Shown one piece after another: positions 17,721 to 26,303 of a stretch of 64,000 bases of DNA. The position numbers and the translations under genes were made by a program. The DNA comes from Alphaproteobacteria bacterium (GTDB lineage: Bacteria; Pseudomonadota; Alphaproteobacteria; Rickettsiales; JADKJE01): assembly GCA_016722515.1 (NCBI GenBank), contig JADKJE010000001.1, positions 496,001 to 560,000 of the forward strand, read 5' to 3'. Positions within the stretch are counted from its first letter, which is position 1. Each line of letters opens with the position of its first letter. The notes under the pieces are model-generated. The model saw only the letters and a list, made by a program, of their open reading frames with translations. It was not told where the DNA came from and did no database searches.

Positions 17721-18383
17721 ATGGAAACATTTATCATAACCGTTGATGGTACATATGCGTGTTTTACACGTCCCGAAATGAAAGCAGAACGGGTTTCATA
17801 TGACGTCATTACGCCCTCTGCAGCACGGGCTGTTTATGAAGCTATTTTCTGGAAGCCAGCCATAAATTGGATTATCACCCAAATAGAAGTACTCAATCCT
17901 ATTCAATTTACCAACATTCGGCGCAATGAAGTTGGCTGCGTGATTTCCTCCAGGAATGTAACTCAGGCCATGAACAACGGTTCTGGCAATTTAGGTATAT
18001 ACATAGAGGATGAGCGGCAGCAACGCGCAAGTGTATTGCTGAAAGACGTAAAATACCGCCTTCACGCACAAATGAAAATAAAGCCTGAGGCATTAGCACA
18101 AAATTCAACCACAAAAATGCATGAAATGTTTAACCGGCGTGTGTCGAAAGGCCAATGCTTTATGCAACCTTATTTAGGATGCAGAGAATTTCCGGGTTAT
18201 TTTTCCCTTTCTTCATCCGAAGAAAAGGTTCAACCGATCTCAAAAACAGATGATCTTGGCTGGATGCTTTATGATATGGATTACTCACAGGCTAATATTC
18301 CCATGCCTCGTTTTTTCAGAGCGAAAATGATTAATGGCCGCATTCAGGTTCCCTCACCAGATAGCATGGAGATCCGAGGATGA
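17721..18383 (+). CDS. cas5c: CRISPR-associated protein Cas5c (Cas5d), pre-crRNA endonuclease of type I-C
   Basis: In type I-C systems, which lack Cas6, Cas5c cuts the precursor crRNA in the repeat and then stays as part of Cascade. The protein opens with the RAMP-like strand FIITVDGTYACFTRPEMKAE, followed by the family block YDVITPSAARAVYEAIFWKP and the FTNIRRNEVG segment. Near residue 150 it has the CFMQPYLGCREFPGYF block characteristic of Cas5c. At 220 residues it has normal length. GGAG lies 8 bases before ATG. It overlaps cas8c by 4 bases (ATGA), so the two are translationally coupled. The IS element upstream may have separated it from the original promoter. Confidence 0.95.
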   Translation: METFIITVDGTYACFTRPEMKAERVSYDVITPSAARAVYEAIFWKPAINWIITQIEVLNPIQFTNIRRNEVGCVISSRNVTQAMNNGSGNLGIYIEDERQQRASVLLKDVKYRLHAQMKIKPEALAQNSTTKMHEMFNRRVSKGQCFMQPYLGCREFPGYFSLSSSEEKVQPISKTDDLGWMLYDMDYSQANIPMPRFFRAKMINGRIQVPSPDSMEIRG

Positions 18384-20134
18384 TACTACAATCTCTTTAT
18401 GAATATTATGTGCGTAAAGAAGCTGATTCTGAGCTTAATGGTCAATCATCACTTACTCCTTCTGGATGGGAAAGAAAGGAAATTCCTTTTATCTTAGTCA
18501 TTGATTCAAGCGGTCAACTTGTATCTATCGAAGATCAACGCGATGAAAATGGCAAACGCGCAAAAGCATATTTAGTACCCCAAGCCATCAAAAAGACAAG
18601 TGCGATTGCAGCTAATCTTTTCTGGGACAATCCAGAATATGTATTAGGCTATGTTGCGGAGGGGAAGAAGGCTGAACGCATCCATGAACAACATCAAGCT
18701 TTCATTCAGAAGATTAGAGATTTTTTTCCCAATCATCATACCGACATAGGGATTGAAGCCTTACTAAATTTTCTCATTCACGATCCACTTACTCAAGCAA
18801 TGGCTCTTGCTGAATGGAAAAACATTGAAAAAGCGTCTAAGTCTAACCTTTCGTTTCGTTTAAGCACAGATACTCTGCTGATTTGCCAACGTCCTATCGT
18901 AATGTCACTAATGGATACAAACAATAAAACAGAAGCAACAGATGCTATCAAAGGACATTGTTTAGTCACCGGCGAATATTCAACTATTGCCCGATTACAT
19001 CCAGCTATCAAAGGCGTATTTGGCACACAAACTGCAGGAGGAAACATTGTCTCATTTAATCTTGATGCTTTCCGCTTTTATAGAAAACACCAAGGTAATA
19101 ATGCACCTATAAGCGAAAAGGCTACTGAAACCTATACAAAAGCACTTAATTATTTGTTACGTAGAGAGTCGCAACAAAAAACGCTAATGGGAGATGGAAC
19201 CACCCTCGTTTGGTGGGCAGAACAACCGGAAGCCAGACAGATAGAAGAAGATTTTTGGTTGTTATTTGTTGAACGCGACAATCCAGATAAACGTTCTGAA
19301 GCTATTCGCAGTCTCCTCAAGAGCCCCTGGAATGGAAGCCAATACAGTGACAGTGAAAATACGAAATTCTTTATACTAGGATTAGCTCCTAATGCAGCAA
19401 GGATCGCCATACGTTTTTTTAGAGTAGCTACTGTCACTGAATTTGGCAAAAATATAAGTGCTTATTTTAAAGAGATTGCTCTTCCCCATTTTGAGGAAAC
19501 TTCTTTCCCATCAATATCTTCCTTATGCGCAGCAATCAATGACCTAGATAGACTACCCGCTAATTTTCAGGGCAGACTATTTGAGAGCATCATTTCAGGA
19601 ACCCCATATCCTAAACTACTGTTTCATAGCGCTCTACATAGAATACGCGCTACCCGATTTGTTACCCATAATGCTGCCGCCATACTTAAAGCATGCCTGA
19701 TTCGAAATTTTCCTAACAGCAACTATCATCGTGAGGTACTTATGACATTACAAGAAGATAATAGAGACATTGGCTATGTACTCGGCCAATTGTTTTCCAT
19801 TTATGACAAATTAAAAGAAGAAGAAACAGATGGTCGTGCGAATAGACGAGATAAGTTTTTTAGTGCCCTTTCGACCCGACCCTGTGCTGTCATTTCCCGG
19901 TTAGAGCATTTATCCCAATGTGATTTAAAGAAACTGCGGAGAAGTAAAGAAACACGTGGATTAGCAATTACACGCGAAAAACAAATCCAGAAGGCAATGT
20001 CAAAATTAGCTGGCCCAATACCGCCAACGCTTAGTGTAGAACAACAGGCCATGTTCGCATTAGGTTACTACCATCAACGGCAAGATTTTTTCACCAGCAA
20101 AACTAAACCAACCGATCAAGAAGACGCCGCATAA
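18380..20134 (+). CDS. cas8c: Type I-C Cascade large subunit Cas8c (Csd1)
   Basis: Cas8c is the large subunit of I-C Cascade, responsible for PAM recognition and target loading; in some systems an internal start also yields the small subunit Cas11c. The frame begins MILQSLYEYYVRK and contains the Csd1 blocks PFILVIDSSGQLVSI, FWDNPEYVLGY and TTLVWWAEQ, with a helical C-terminal third where an internal Cas11c would lie. At 584 residues it is full length. It overlaps cas5c by 4 bases and precedes cas7c by about 30 bases. Confidence 0.95.
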   Translation: MILQSLYEYYVRKEADSELNGQSSLTPSGWERKEIPFILVIDSSGQLVSIEDQRDENGKRAKAYLVPQAIKKTSAIAANLFWDNPEYVLGYVAEGKKAERIHEQHQAFIQKIRDFFPNHHTDIGIEALLNFLIHDPLTQAMALAEWKNIEKASKSNLSFRLSTDTLLICQRPIVMSLMDTNNKTEATDAIKGHCLVTGEYSTIARLHPAIKGVFGTQTAGGNIVSFNLDAFRFYRKHQGNNAPISEKATETYTKALNYLLRRESQQKTLMGDGTTLVWWAEQPEARQIEEDFWLLFVERDNPDKRSEAIRSLLKSPWNGSQYSDSENTKFFILGLAPNAARIAIRFFRVATVTEFGKNISAYFKEIALPHFEETSFPSISSLCAAINDLDRLPANFQGRLFESIISGTPYPKLLFHSALHRIRATRFVTHNAAAILKACLIRNFPNSNYHREVLMTLQEDNRDIGYVLGQLFSIYDKLKEEETDGRANRRDKFFSALSTRPCAVISRLEHLSQCDLKKLRRSKETRGLAITREKQIQKAMSKLAGPIPPTLSVEQQAMFALGYYHQRQDFFTSKTKPTDQEDAA

Positions 20135-20165
20135 TTTAACTTTTAAACTTTAAAGGAGTATGTAT

Positions 20166-21077
20166 ATGAACCCTATCCAACATCGTTATGATTTTGTATT
20201 TTTGTTTGATGTCCTAGATGGAAATCCTAACGGCGATCCCGATGCAGATAATTTGCCTCGTTTTGACCCAGAAACAGGACATGGATTAGTAACCGATGTA
20301 TGCTTGAAACGTAAAATAAGGAATTTTGTCAGCCTAGCTCATAATAATAAAGCACCCTATGATATCTATATTAAGGAAAAAGCTGTTCTTAATGACATCC
20401 ATGACCGAGCATATACAGCTCTAGGTATAGATACCAGCGATAGTAAAGATGGTAAACGCAAAGGCAAGGGTGATGAAGTCGATAAAGCCCGTCAATGGAT
20501 GTGTCAAAATTTCTATGACGTAAGAACATTTGGTGCCGTTATGTCTACTGGTACTAACTGCGGACAAGTACGTGGTCCTGTTCAGTTTTCTTTTGCTCGA
20601 AGCTTTGATCCTGTTATCCCAACAGAACACACCGTAACCAGGATGGTCGTAACAACAGCAAAGGAGGCAGAAAAACAGCAAGGTGATAATCGTACTATGG
20701 GTAAAAAAAATACCATCCCATATGGTCTTTACATGGCACATGGCTTTATATCTGCTAACTTGGCCGCACAAACTGGTTTTTCAGAACATGACCTCCAACT
20801 CTTATGGCAAGCTTTGGGTATGATGTTTGAACATGACCGTTCAGCTGCTAGAGGGCTCATGTCGACTAGAGGCTTGTATGTATTTGAACATGAAAGCAAA
20901 TTAGGTAATGCCCCAGCACACGCATTATTTGAGCGTATTCAAGTAACACCAAAAGATAACGATAAAATTGCACGAAAATTTGGTGATTATGAGATTAATA
21001 TCCATAATTCAGAATTACCCCAAGGTATTACGCTGCATTGTATGCACGAAAGCCAGCTGTTAGCAAAAGCCGCTTAA
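20166..21077 (+). CDS. cas7c: Type I-C Cascade backbone protein Cas7c (Csd2)
   Basis: Cas7c polymerises along the crRNA as the Cascade backbone. The N-terminus RYDFVFLFDVLDGNPNGDPD is the clear Csd2 signature, followed by LVTDVCLKRKIRNF, the DVRTFGAVMSTGTNCGQVRGP loop and GLYVFEHESKLGNAPAH near the C-terminus. An ATG occurs at 20160 too, but GGAG at 20155-20158 is spaced properly only for the ATG at 20166. The product is 303 residues. Its stop codon lies at the foot of a hairpin that contains the cas4 start. Confidence 0.96.
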   Translation: MNPIQHRYDFVFLFDVLDGNPNGDPDADNLPRFDPETGHGLVTDVCLKRKIRNFVSLAHNNKAPYDIYIKEKAVLNDIHDRAYTALGIDTSDSKDGKRKGKGDEVDKARQWMCQNFYDVRTFGAVMSTGTNCGQVRGPVQFSFARSFDPVIPTEHTVTRMVVTTAKEAEKQQGDNRTMGKKNTIPYGLYMAHGFISANLAAQTGFSEHDLQLLWQALGMMFEHDRSAARGLMSTRGLYVFEHESKLGNAPAHALFERIQVTPKDNDKIARKFGDYEINIHNSELPQGITLHCMHESQLLAKAA

Positions 21078-21101
21078 ATATAGTTTATGCTAAACTATAT
21101 T
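21077..21101 (+). promoter_or_regulatory. Hairpin with the cas4 start codon in its loop
   Basis: AATATAGTTTA (21077-21087) and TAAACTATATT (21091-21101) form a perfect 11-bp stem with the triloop TGC. The cas4 ATG is at 21087-21089, so the start codon straddles the stem top and loop. The last base of the cas7c stop codon is the first base of the stem. No Shine-Dalgarno is present in front, and no T-run follows. This could limit cas4-cas1-cas2 translation or be a protein-binding dyad. Confidence 0.7.
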
Positions 21102-21752
21102 CCACGACAAGATATTGACGGAGAGCAATTCACATTGCTTCCCGTCTCTATTTCTGCCCTTCAGCATTACAGTTATTGTCCAAGACAATGTGCCCTCATT
21201 CATCAAGAGCAGCAATTTTCAGACAATATACATACTGCGCGGGGCCACGCAGTTCATGCAGTTGTGGATATTCCCGAAAGTGATATTGCCAAAGGAATAC
21301 CTGTCGAGCGTGCACTTCCGATCTATTCACGTCAACTAGGGTTAGTCGGCAAGGCTGATGTTGTTGAATTTCGTGATAAAGTTCCTTATCCAGTCGAGTA
21401 TAAACATGGTGGTCGACGTGCAAAGATACACGACGACATCCAATTAGCTGCACAGGCAATTTGTCTGGAAGAAATGCTGAGTATTTCAGTTTCCAGGGGG
21501 GCTATATATTATTTTAGATCACGCAGAAGGCGTGAGGTTGTGATTGACGATGAGTTACGAACGTTAGTTTACCAAACAACTTTAGCAATACGCAATATCA
21601 TGAATAGCGAAGACCTACCAACCGCTTTCAATGATGCCCGCTGCAATGAGTGCTCTCTCTATGAAATATGCCAACCCAAAGCCTTAACCGCTCAATCCAC
21701 TATAAAACAGATGATTGATGATCTTTATAATCCGGGAGATAAAAACGAATGA
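21087..21752 (+). CDS. cas4: CRISPR-associated exonuclease Cas4
   Basis: Cas4 trims prespacers and helps choose those next to a correct PAM before Cas1-Cas2 integrate them. The N-terminal cysteine lies in QHYSYCPRQCALIHQEQ. The RecB-like nuclease core has GLVGKADVVEF and PYPVEYKHG, and the C-terminal iron-sulfur cysteines are in CNECSLYEICQP. At 221 residues it is complete. The ATG at 21087 is the first in the frame but lies in a hairpin loop without a Shine-Dalgarno. Initiation at a TTG near 21136 (preceded by GGAG) would still leave the whole conserved region. It overlaps cas1 by 4 bases. Confidence 0.94.
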   Translation: MLNYIPRQDIDGEQFTLLPVSISALQHYSYCPRQCALIHQEQQFSDNIHTARGHAVHAVVDIPESDIAKGIPVERALPIYSRQLGLVGKADVVEFRDKVPYPVEYKHGGRRAKIHDDIQLAAQAICLEEMLSISVSRGAIYYFRSRRRREVVIDDELRTLVYQTTLAIRNIMNSEDLPTAFNDARCNECSLYEICQPKALTAQSTIKQMIDDLYNPGDKNE

Positions 21753-22780
21753 CCCATCAGTTATTAAATACCTTATATGTAACAACTATAGGAGCTTATG
21801 TCCGTTTAGAAAACGACACTGTACGTGTTGAAAATGAAGGACAAAAACTTGTCCAGGTTCCATTACAGCATATTGGTTCTATTGTTACTTTTGGCGAAAC
21901 ATTGATTTCACCTATTCTAATGCACCGATGTGCAGAGCAAGGTATTTCTCTTACTCTACTCGATCGTAATGGTGTGTTTAAAGCGAGAGTTGAAGGATCA
22001 GTCAGCGGGAACGTCCTTCTTAGACAATCGCAATATAAACATGATGCCATCGCTACTATTGAATTGGCACGCAACATTGTTGCTGCAAAAATTAGAAACA
22101 GCAGACAGGTCATGCTGCGAGGCGCCAGGGAATCTCGGGTAGATAGCGATAATGAATCACTTAGACTTTCTGCTGAAACATTGGATAAATTGTTAATCAG
22201 TCTTAGGGGTGTAGAGAATCTTGACCAAATTCGAGGTTTAGAGGGAGAAGCTGCTCGTAATTATTTCGGTGTTTTTTCCTTACTAGTTAAACCATCATCC
22301 AGGGAAGACTTTACATTAAATGGCCGTACACGTCGGCCACCATTAGACCGCATGAATGCACTGTTATCGTTTCTTTATACACTTCTGACTCATGATTGTC
22401 GTTCTGCAATAGAAAGTGTAGGGCTTGATTCACAATGGGGATTCCTGCATGTTGCTCGCCCAGGTCGCCCCTCTCTTGCATTGGACCTCATTGAAGAATT
22501 CAGAGCTTATATGGCTGACCGCTTGGCACTAACCTTAGTAAACCGTGGACAAATCAAGGCCTCTAATTTTACTATAAGACCAGGAGGCGCAGTTTGGATG
22601 GATGATGATGCCCGCCGTGCTGTTATAGTGGCCTACCAGGAACGCAAGAAAGAAGAGATTCTTCATCCATTACTTGAAAAAACTACCCCGCTTGGCTTAT
22701 TGCCATTTGTTCAAGCACGCCTGTTGGCACGAACAATTCGCGGGGATATGGAAGGGTATGTTCCATTTATAACACGGTAA
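21749..22780 (+). CDS. cas1: CRISPR-associated integrase Cas1 (type I-C)
   Basis: Cas1 is the metal-dependent integrase that inserts new spacers at the leader end of the array. The protein opens LLNTLYVTTIGAYVRLENDT, has the catalytic region LRGLEGEAARNYFG-like (RGLEGEAARNYFGVF, with the Glu), then GLDSQWGFLHVARPGRPSLALD (His and Asp ligands; DLIEEFR). At 343 residues it matches the Cas1c subtype. The start codon overlaps the end of cas4 (ATGA). cas2 follows after 7 bases. Confidence 0.95.
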   Translation: MTHQLLNTLYVTTIGAYVRLENDTVRVENEGQKLVQVPLQHIGSIVTFGETLISPILMHRCAEQGISLTLLDRNGVFKARVEGSVSGNVLLRQSQYKHDAIATIELARNIVAAKIRNSRQVMLRGARESRVDSDNESLRLSAETLDKLLISLRGVENLDQIRGLEGEAARNYFGVFSLLVKPSSREDFTLNGRTRRPPLDRMNALLSFLYTLLTHDCRSAIESVGLDSQWGFLHVARPGRPSLALDLIEEFRAYMADRLALTLVNRGQIKASNFTIRPGGAVWMDDDARRAVIVAYQERKKEEILHPLLEKTTPLGLLPFVQARLLARTIRGDMEGYVPFITR

Positions 22781-22787
22781 TTTCGAT

Positions 22788-23078
22788 ATGCTTATTCTTG
22801 TAAGTTATGATGTGCGCACCGAAAATCCTGAAGGCAGAAGGCGTCTTCGAAAAGTATCTAAAATATGTGTAGCTCATGGACAACGTGTACAAAAGTCAGT
22901 TTTTGAATGTCAACTCACAATGATGCAACTAGAAGAAATGGAACGTCGTCTACTTCAAGCCATTGATGAAAAAGAAGATAATTTACGAATTTATCGCCTA
23001 AGTGAATCTTCTAACTGGAATGTTAAGCAATATGGCTGTTTTCGATCACTGGATTTTAGTGGACCACTTGTGGTATAA
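22788..23078 (+). CDS. cas2: CRISPR-associated protein Cas2
   Basis: Cas2 bridges two Cas1 dimers in the integration complex. It is a 96-residue ferredoxin-fold protein with LILVSYDVRTENPEGRRRLR at the start (conserved Asp), VQKSVFECQLT in the middle and the YRLSES strand near the end. It is the last gene of the operon; the array begins 196 bases further on. Confidence 0.95.
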   Translation: MLILVSYDVRTENPEGRRRLRKVSKICVAHGQRVQKSVFECQLTMMQLEEMERRLLQAIDEKEDNLRIYRLSESSNWNVKQYGCFRSLDFSGPLVV

Positions 23079-23274
23079 TCGCCCTAGGTTGTGTCTTGCG
23101 CGAATCTAGAGAGGCACCTCAATTGTCAGCAGGTTCGCGTACTATATAATCTGTTGATTTTTAATAATTATTCACCCCCCAATTTTTTATGCTTTCCATC
23201 CAGTCTATCAAAATTTCCTGGTTCGCGAAATTAGCGCTACCAGGCCATATGTGGAAAGCCATGAAAAGTCAGGG
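23079..23274 (+). promoter_or_regulatory. CRISPR leader with putative array promoter
   Basis: This AT-rich, non-coding stretch lies between cas2 and the first repeat. TTGTCA (23123-23128) and TATAAT (23145-23150) are 16 bases apart and form a near-consensus promoter about 120 bases before the first repeat. A second candidate, the extended -10 TGGTATAAT (23071-23079), overlaps the cas2 stop codon. Both would transcribe the array in its expected direction. Confidence 0.7.
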
Positions 23275-23795
23275 GGTTCTCCTACCTTCACCGGTAGGAG
23301 TGGATTGAAACAATTGCTTCGCGTTCAGACATGGCTAACCCCTCGGTTCTCCTACCTTCACCGGTAGGAGTGGATTGAAACTACTATTGCTCTGATGGTT
23401 TCCAGTATTTTAATGGTGGTTCTCCTACCTTCACCGGTAGGAGTGGATTGAAACCTATCAAATCCAGCCCTCTCCATTGCCGGGTACAGGTTCTCCTACC
23501 TTCACCGGTAGGAGTGGATTGAAACATTACTTCGGCAGCCCTTAACAAGGCCACATCCGGTTCTCCTACCTTCACCGGTAGGAGTGGATTGAAACATCGT
23601 CGAAAAACAGCGCCGAGGCTATTATTTTGGTTCTCCTACCTTCACCGGTAGGAGTGGATTGAAACATCATGCTGGCTAATACGCTCAATACGGTATCGGG
23701 GTTCTCCTACCTTCACCGGTAGGAGTGGATTGAAACTCCTTTTGAGAGGTTAAAAGGCCTGCCGCAAGGGGGTTCTCCTACCTTCTCCGGTAGGG
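23275..23795 (+). CRISPR. Type I-C CRISPR array, 7 spacers
   Basis: Seven identical 37-base repeats begin at 23275, 23345, 23418, 23489, 23559, 23629 and 23700; an eighth, truncated one begins at 23771. The repeat begins GGTTCTCC, contains the stem CTCCTACC/GGTAGGAG with loop TTCACC, and ends in GTGGATTGAAAC, the usual I-C 3' end. Spacers are 33, 36, 34, 33, 33, 34 and 34 bases. The last repeat keeps only its first 25 bases, with one A-to-T change, and marks the leader-distal end. It stops about 10 bases short of the stop codon of the convergent downstream gene. Confidence 0.98.
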
Positions 23796-23804
23796 AAAGC
23801 CACC

Positions 23805-25070
23805 TCACACCAAATCCAAAAACGTAAACCTATCCCTGGTTAATGATGCCAGCTGTACTCCTCTATGGTAATCTTCTGGATCCCATCCTAAATCTTCGGG
23901 CACCTGGGGAGCGCCGATATCTTCTAATACGTGTTTGATATCACCATACGGAACAATTAATGGTTCAATCATTTCGGCAAATTGATCCCAACCATCACTT
24001 ATTTTATCATTGAGCTCTTTGGCCTTTGCGGTATCGATGGCTTTGATTTTAAGTGAGGCAAACCAGGTTTCGTCACCCTCGCCAAAGCGATCATTATAGC
24101 GGGCGATCCGTTCGTGTGTTGGCTTAATCACCGGATACATCGACAGGCAATTTTCCTGCAACAGCGACATGGTCAAGGTGCTCAGGGCAATTTGCTCTCC
24201 GTGGAAACTGTGGGGCAAACGCTCACCAAACACCATATCCATGGTATGGGCAATCATGTGTTCTCCTTGACTAGCAGGATAACTGCCTTTTGCTAACGTC
24301 ATGCCGATGCCAGACAGCACTAGCAAATGCGCCAGATGCTTCATGGCTTCCTTATCACCTGCCATTAACGCCTGCGCATGTTCAAACAGGATAAATTCAT
24401 AGGGTTCCAATAATTCAAACGGAACCGGATTATAATCTGTGCCCAGTAACCAGTGCGACAGCATCCAATCAACCTGGGCCGTTGTCCGGCAGAGCGAATC
24501 ACCAATGCCACTTCGAATCAGCCGTTTGGGAGCAGCGGCTAAAATATCAGTATCAAGGATAATCGCTGTTGGCAAATGCGCCGGTAACGAATGGTGAAAA
24601 CCATCCTCAATAATCGATGCATTGGCCGAAGCGTAGCCATTCATTGAAGGGGCCGTACCAAACACGAGATAGGGTTTATCAAGCAGATGGCTGGCATACT
24701 TACAGATATCATTCATCGTACCACTGCCTACGGCAATAATCGTATCTACCCCGCGTGCCTGCTCTAACACGGTATTCACAGCGGATTGATCCGGCCGTAC
24801 ATTTGCGGGTAATACACATTGTTCCACCAACCAGTTATCGCATGTGTCTTTGACTAACTGGTGAGCAAGAATTTCGTTGGTGGTTGCATCACACACAATC
24901 AATAAACGCTTGCCAAGTTCAAGCATCGCTAACATATCAGGCGCATGATTCATCAAACCACTATCAATAGCAATGGCTTGAATAGGAATCGTTACTGGTT
25001 CGCCAGAGGAAGGGCTCGCCCATGTTCCTTCCATAATTTGCTGGATGATGTGTTCCATGGAATTGCTCAC
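23805..25070 (-). CDS. sn-glycerol-1-phosphate dehydrogenase-like protein (AraM/EgsA group)
   Basis: This is an NAD(P)-dependent, metal-dependent dehydrogenase of the iron-containing alcohol dehydrogenase fold, closest in layout to AraM/EgsA. The nucleotide-binding loop is AVGSGTMNDICKYAS, followed by FGTAPSMNGYASANASI. The metal ligands are likely in IRSGIGDSLCRTTAQVDW, GEHMIAHTMDMV and PHSFHGEQIAL. Family members reduce dihydroxyacetone phosphate to sn-glycerol-1-phosphate; activity here is inferred. The start is GTG 25070 or ATG 25058. A 9-base tandem repeat, in frame, lies just upstream. The 3' end touches the distal end of the CRISPR array. The next genes on this strand are thiS and thiG. 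Confidence 0.82.
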   Translation of the reverse strand: MSNSMEHIIQQIMEGTWASPSSGEPVTIPIQAIAIDSGLMNHAPDMLAMLELGKRLLIVCDATTNEILAHQLVKDTCDNWLVEQCVLPANVRPDQSAVNTVLEQARGVDTIIAVGSGTMNDICKYASHLLDKPYLVFGTAPSMNGYASANASIIEDGFHHSLPAHLPTAIILDTDILAAAPKRLIRSGIGDSLCRTTAQVDWMLSHWLLGTDYNPVPFELLEPYEFILFEHAQALMAGDKEAMKHLAHLLVLSGIGMTLAKGSYPASQGEHMIAHTMDMVFGERLPHSFHGEQIALSTLTMSLLQENCLSMYPVIKPTHERIARYNDRFGEGDETWFASLKIKAIDTAKAKELNDKISDGWDQFAEMIEPLIVPYGDIKHVLEDIGAPQVPEDLGWDPEDYHRGVQLASLTRDRFTFLDLV

Positions 25071-25072
25071 TT

Positions 25073-25126
25073 TATATCTTGTATATCTTGTATATCTTGT
25101 AAATCTCTTATATCGCTTATATCTCG
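25073..25126. repeat. 9-base tandem repeat (six units) at a gene start
   Basis: Three perfect TATATCTTG units (25073-25099) are followed by three degenerate units (TAAATCTCT, TATATCGCT, TATATCTCG). The tract ends 2 bases from the GTG start of the dehydrogenase-like gene on the minus strand. Because the unit is a multiple of three it stays in frame (Arg-Tyr-Lys/Thr repeats) back to a TGA, but no start codon lies within it. Copy-number change could alter leader spacing. Confidence 0.85.
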
Positions 25127-25167
25127 GGCTTCATTCTTTATTTTTCTACCCCGCCTTAGACTCAGTC

Positions 25168-25962
25168 CTAGACATGTTGTTTGGAAGGCGTATGAATCAT
25201 GCCCTGTAAAGGAGATGAAGCAACAGCAAAATCTTTCTTAGGCATCCTGCCGGCTAAATATGCCAGACGTCCCGACTCAACCGCCAATTTCATTGCTTTA
25301 GCCATCGTAACTGGGTAGGTGGCATGAGCAATAGCGCTGTTCATTAACACCGCATCACAACCAAGCTCCATAGCCTTAGCCGTATCTGAAGCCGTGCCAA
25401 CACCAGCATCAACTAACACCGGCACACTGACGGATTCGATAATAAACTGGATATTAAGTGGATTTTGAATGCCAAGGCCCGAACCAATCGGCGCACCTAA
25501 TGGCATAATGGCACAACACCCCATATCTTCCAGACGTTTGGCTAAAATAGGATCATCGCTGCAATAGGTCATCACATCAAATCCCTCTTTTACCAACACT
25601 TCGGCTGCGGCGAGCGTTTCTATCATATCAGGGTATAGGGTTTTATGCTCAGATAAAACTTCTAATTTTACCAGGTTCCATCCTCCCATCTCCCGTGCCA
25701 GTCGCAATGTCCTTAAGGCATCATCTTTTGTAAAACAACCGGCCGTATTGGGAAGATAGGTATATTTTTTAGGATCAAGATAATCCTGCAACATCGGTTC
25801 ATCCTTCTTGTGGACGTTCACCCGGCGTACGGCAACGGTGACAATTTCAGCACCCGAGGCTTCTATTGCCGCCTGGGTTTCCTGAAAATCTTTGTATTTG
25901 CCCGTACCCACAATCAATCGCGATTGAAACGCTTTGCCTGCAATGGTCAAGCCATCTGTCAT
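25168..25962 (-). CDS. thiG: Thiazole synthase ThiG
   Basis: ThiG builds the thiazole phosphate moiety of thiamine from deoxyxylulose phosphate, ThiS-thiocarboxylate and dehydroglycine. The TIM-barrel protein begins LTIAGKAFQSRLIVGTGKYKD, has the lysine-bearing NLVKLEVLSEHKTLYPD stretch (Schiff-base lysine) and the phosphate-binding VPVLVDAGVGTASDTAKAMELG. At 264 residues it is complete. It follows thiS with a 2-base gap in the same orientation, the usual thiSG arrangement. I see no TPP riboswitch in front of thiS. Confidence 0.96.
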   Translation of the reverse strand: MTDGLTIAGKAFQSRLIVGTGKYKDFQETQAAIEASGAEIVTVAVRRVNVHKKDEPMLQDYLDPKKYTYLPNTAGCFTKDDALRTLRLAREMGGWNLVKLEVLSEHKTLYPDMIETLAAAEVLVKEGFDVMTYCSDDPILAKRLEDMGCCAIMPLGAPIGSGLGIQNPLNIQFIIESVSVPVLVDAGVGTASDTAKAMELGCDAVLMNSAIAHATYPVTMAKAMKLAVESGRLAYLAGRMPKKDFAVASSPLQGMIHTPSKQHV

Positions 25963-25964
25963 GA

Positions 25965-26165
25965 CTAACCTCCACCTATAAAATGAATAATCTCGATTGC
26001 GTCGCCTTCATTGACGGGAGTCGTCCCGTGCTGCGAGCGCACCACTACTTTTTGGTTTCTCTCAACCGCTACTTTGTTTAAATCAAGTCCCAGATGCTTG
26101 ACCAGCGTTTCGATGGTCATCGCCTGGTCAAGATAATAAGGTTCGCCGTTAAGTTGAATTTCCAT
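25965..26165 (-). CDS. thiS: Sulfur carrier protein ThiS
   Basis: ThiS is a ubiquitin-like carrier; its C-terminal Gly-Gly is adenylated and turned into a thiocarboxylate that donates sulfur to ThiG. The 66-residue protein starts MEIQLNGEPYYL, has the VAVERNQKVV strand and ends IIHFIGGG with the essential di-glycine. It is the first gene of the thiSG pair. ThiF and ThiO are not in the window. Confidence 0.93.
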   Translation of the reverse strand: MEIQLNGEPYYLDQAMTIETLVKHLGLDLNKVAVERNQKVVVRSQHGTTPVNEGDAIEIIHFIGGG

Positions 26166-26231
26166 GGTTTATGCCTCTGTCGCCTGGGCGCGATTCTGAC
26201 ATAAAAAGCCAGTTTCTGCAAGACAAACCTC

Positions 26232-26259
26232 TTGACAGCCGCCCTTACAGCCGTATAAT
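26232..26259 (+). promoter_or_regulatory. Near-perfect sigma70 promoter of rpmG
   Basis: TTGACA (26232-26237) and TATAAT (26254-26259) both match the consensus exactly, with a 16-base spacer. The rpmG start lies 45 bases downstream. Confidence 0.85.
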
Positions 26260-26303
26260 AAATCACTCTTAGTCAATGTTAAAATGACATCAAGGATTAT
26301 ATT

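Noticed and set aside
23275..23795. Spacer matches to the prophage in this window
   Set aside because: I scanned by eye in both directions and saw none; an alignment search is needed to exclude a match.
26166..26300. Possible TPP riboswitch upstream of thiS
   Set aside because: The conserved CTGAGA core is absent on the minus strand and the stretch carries the rpmG promoter on the other strand.
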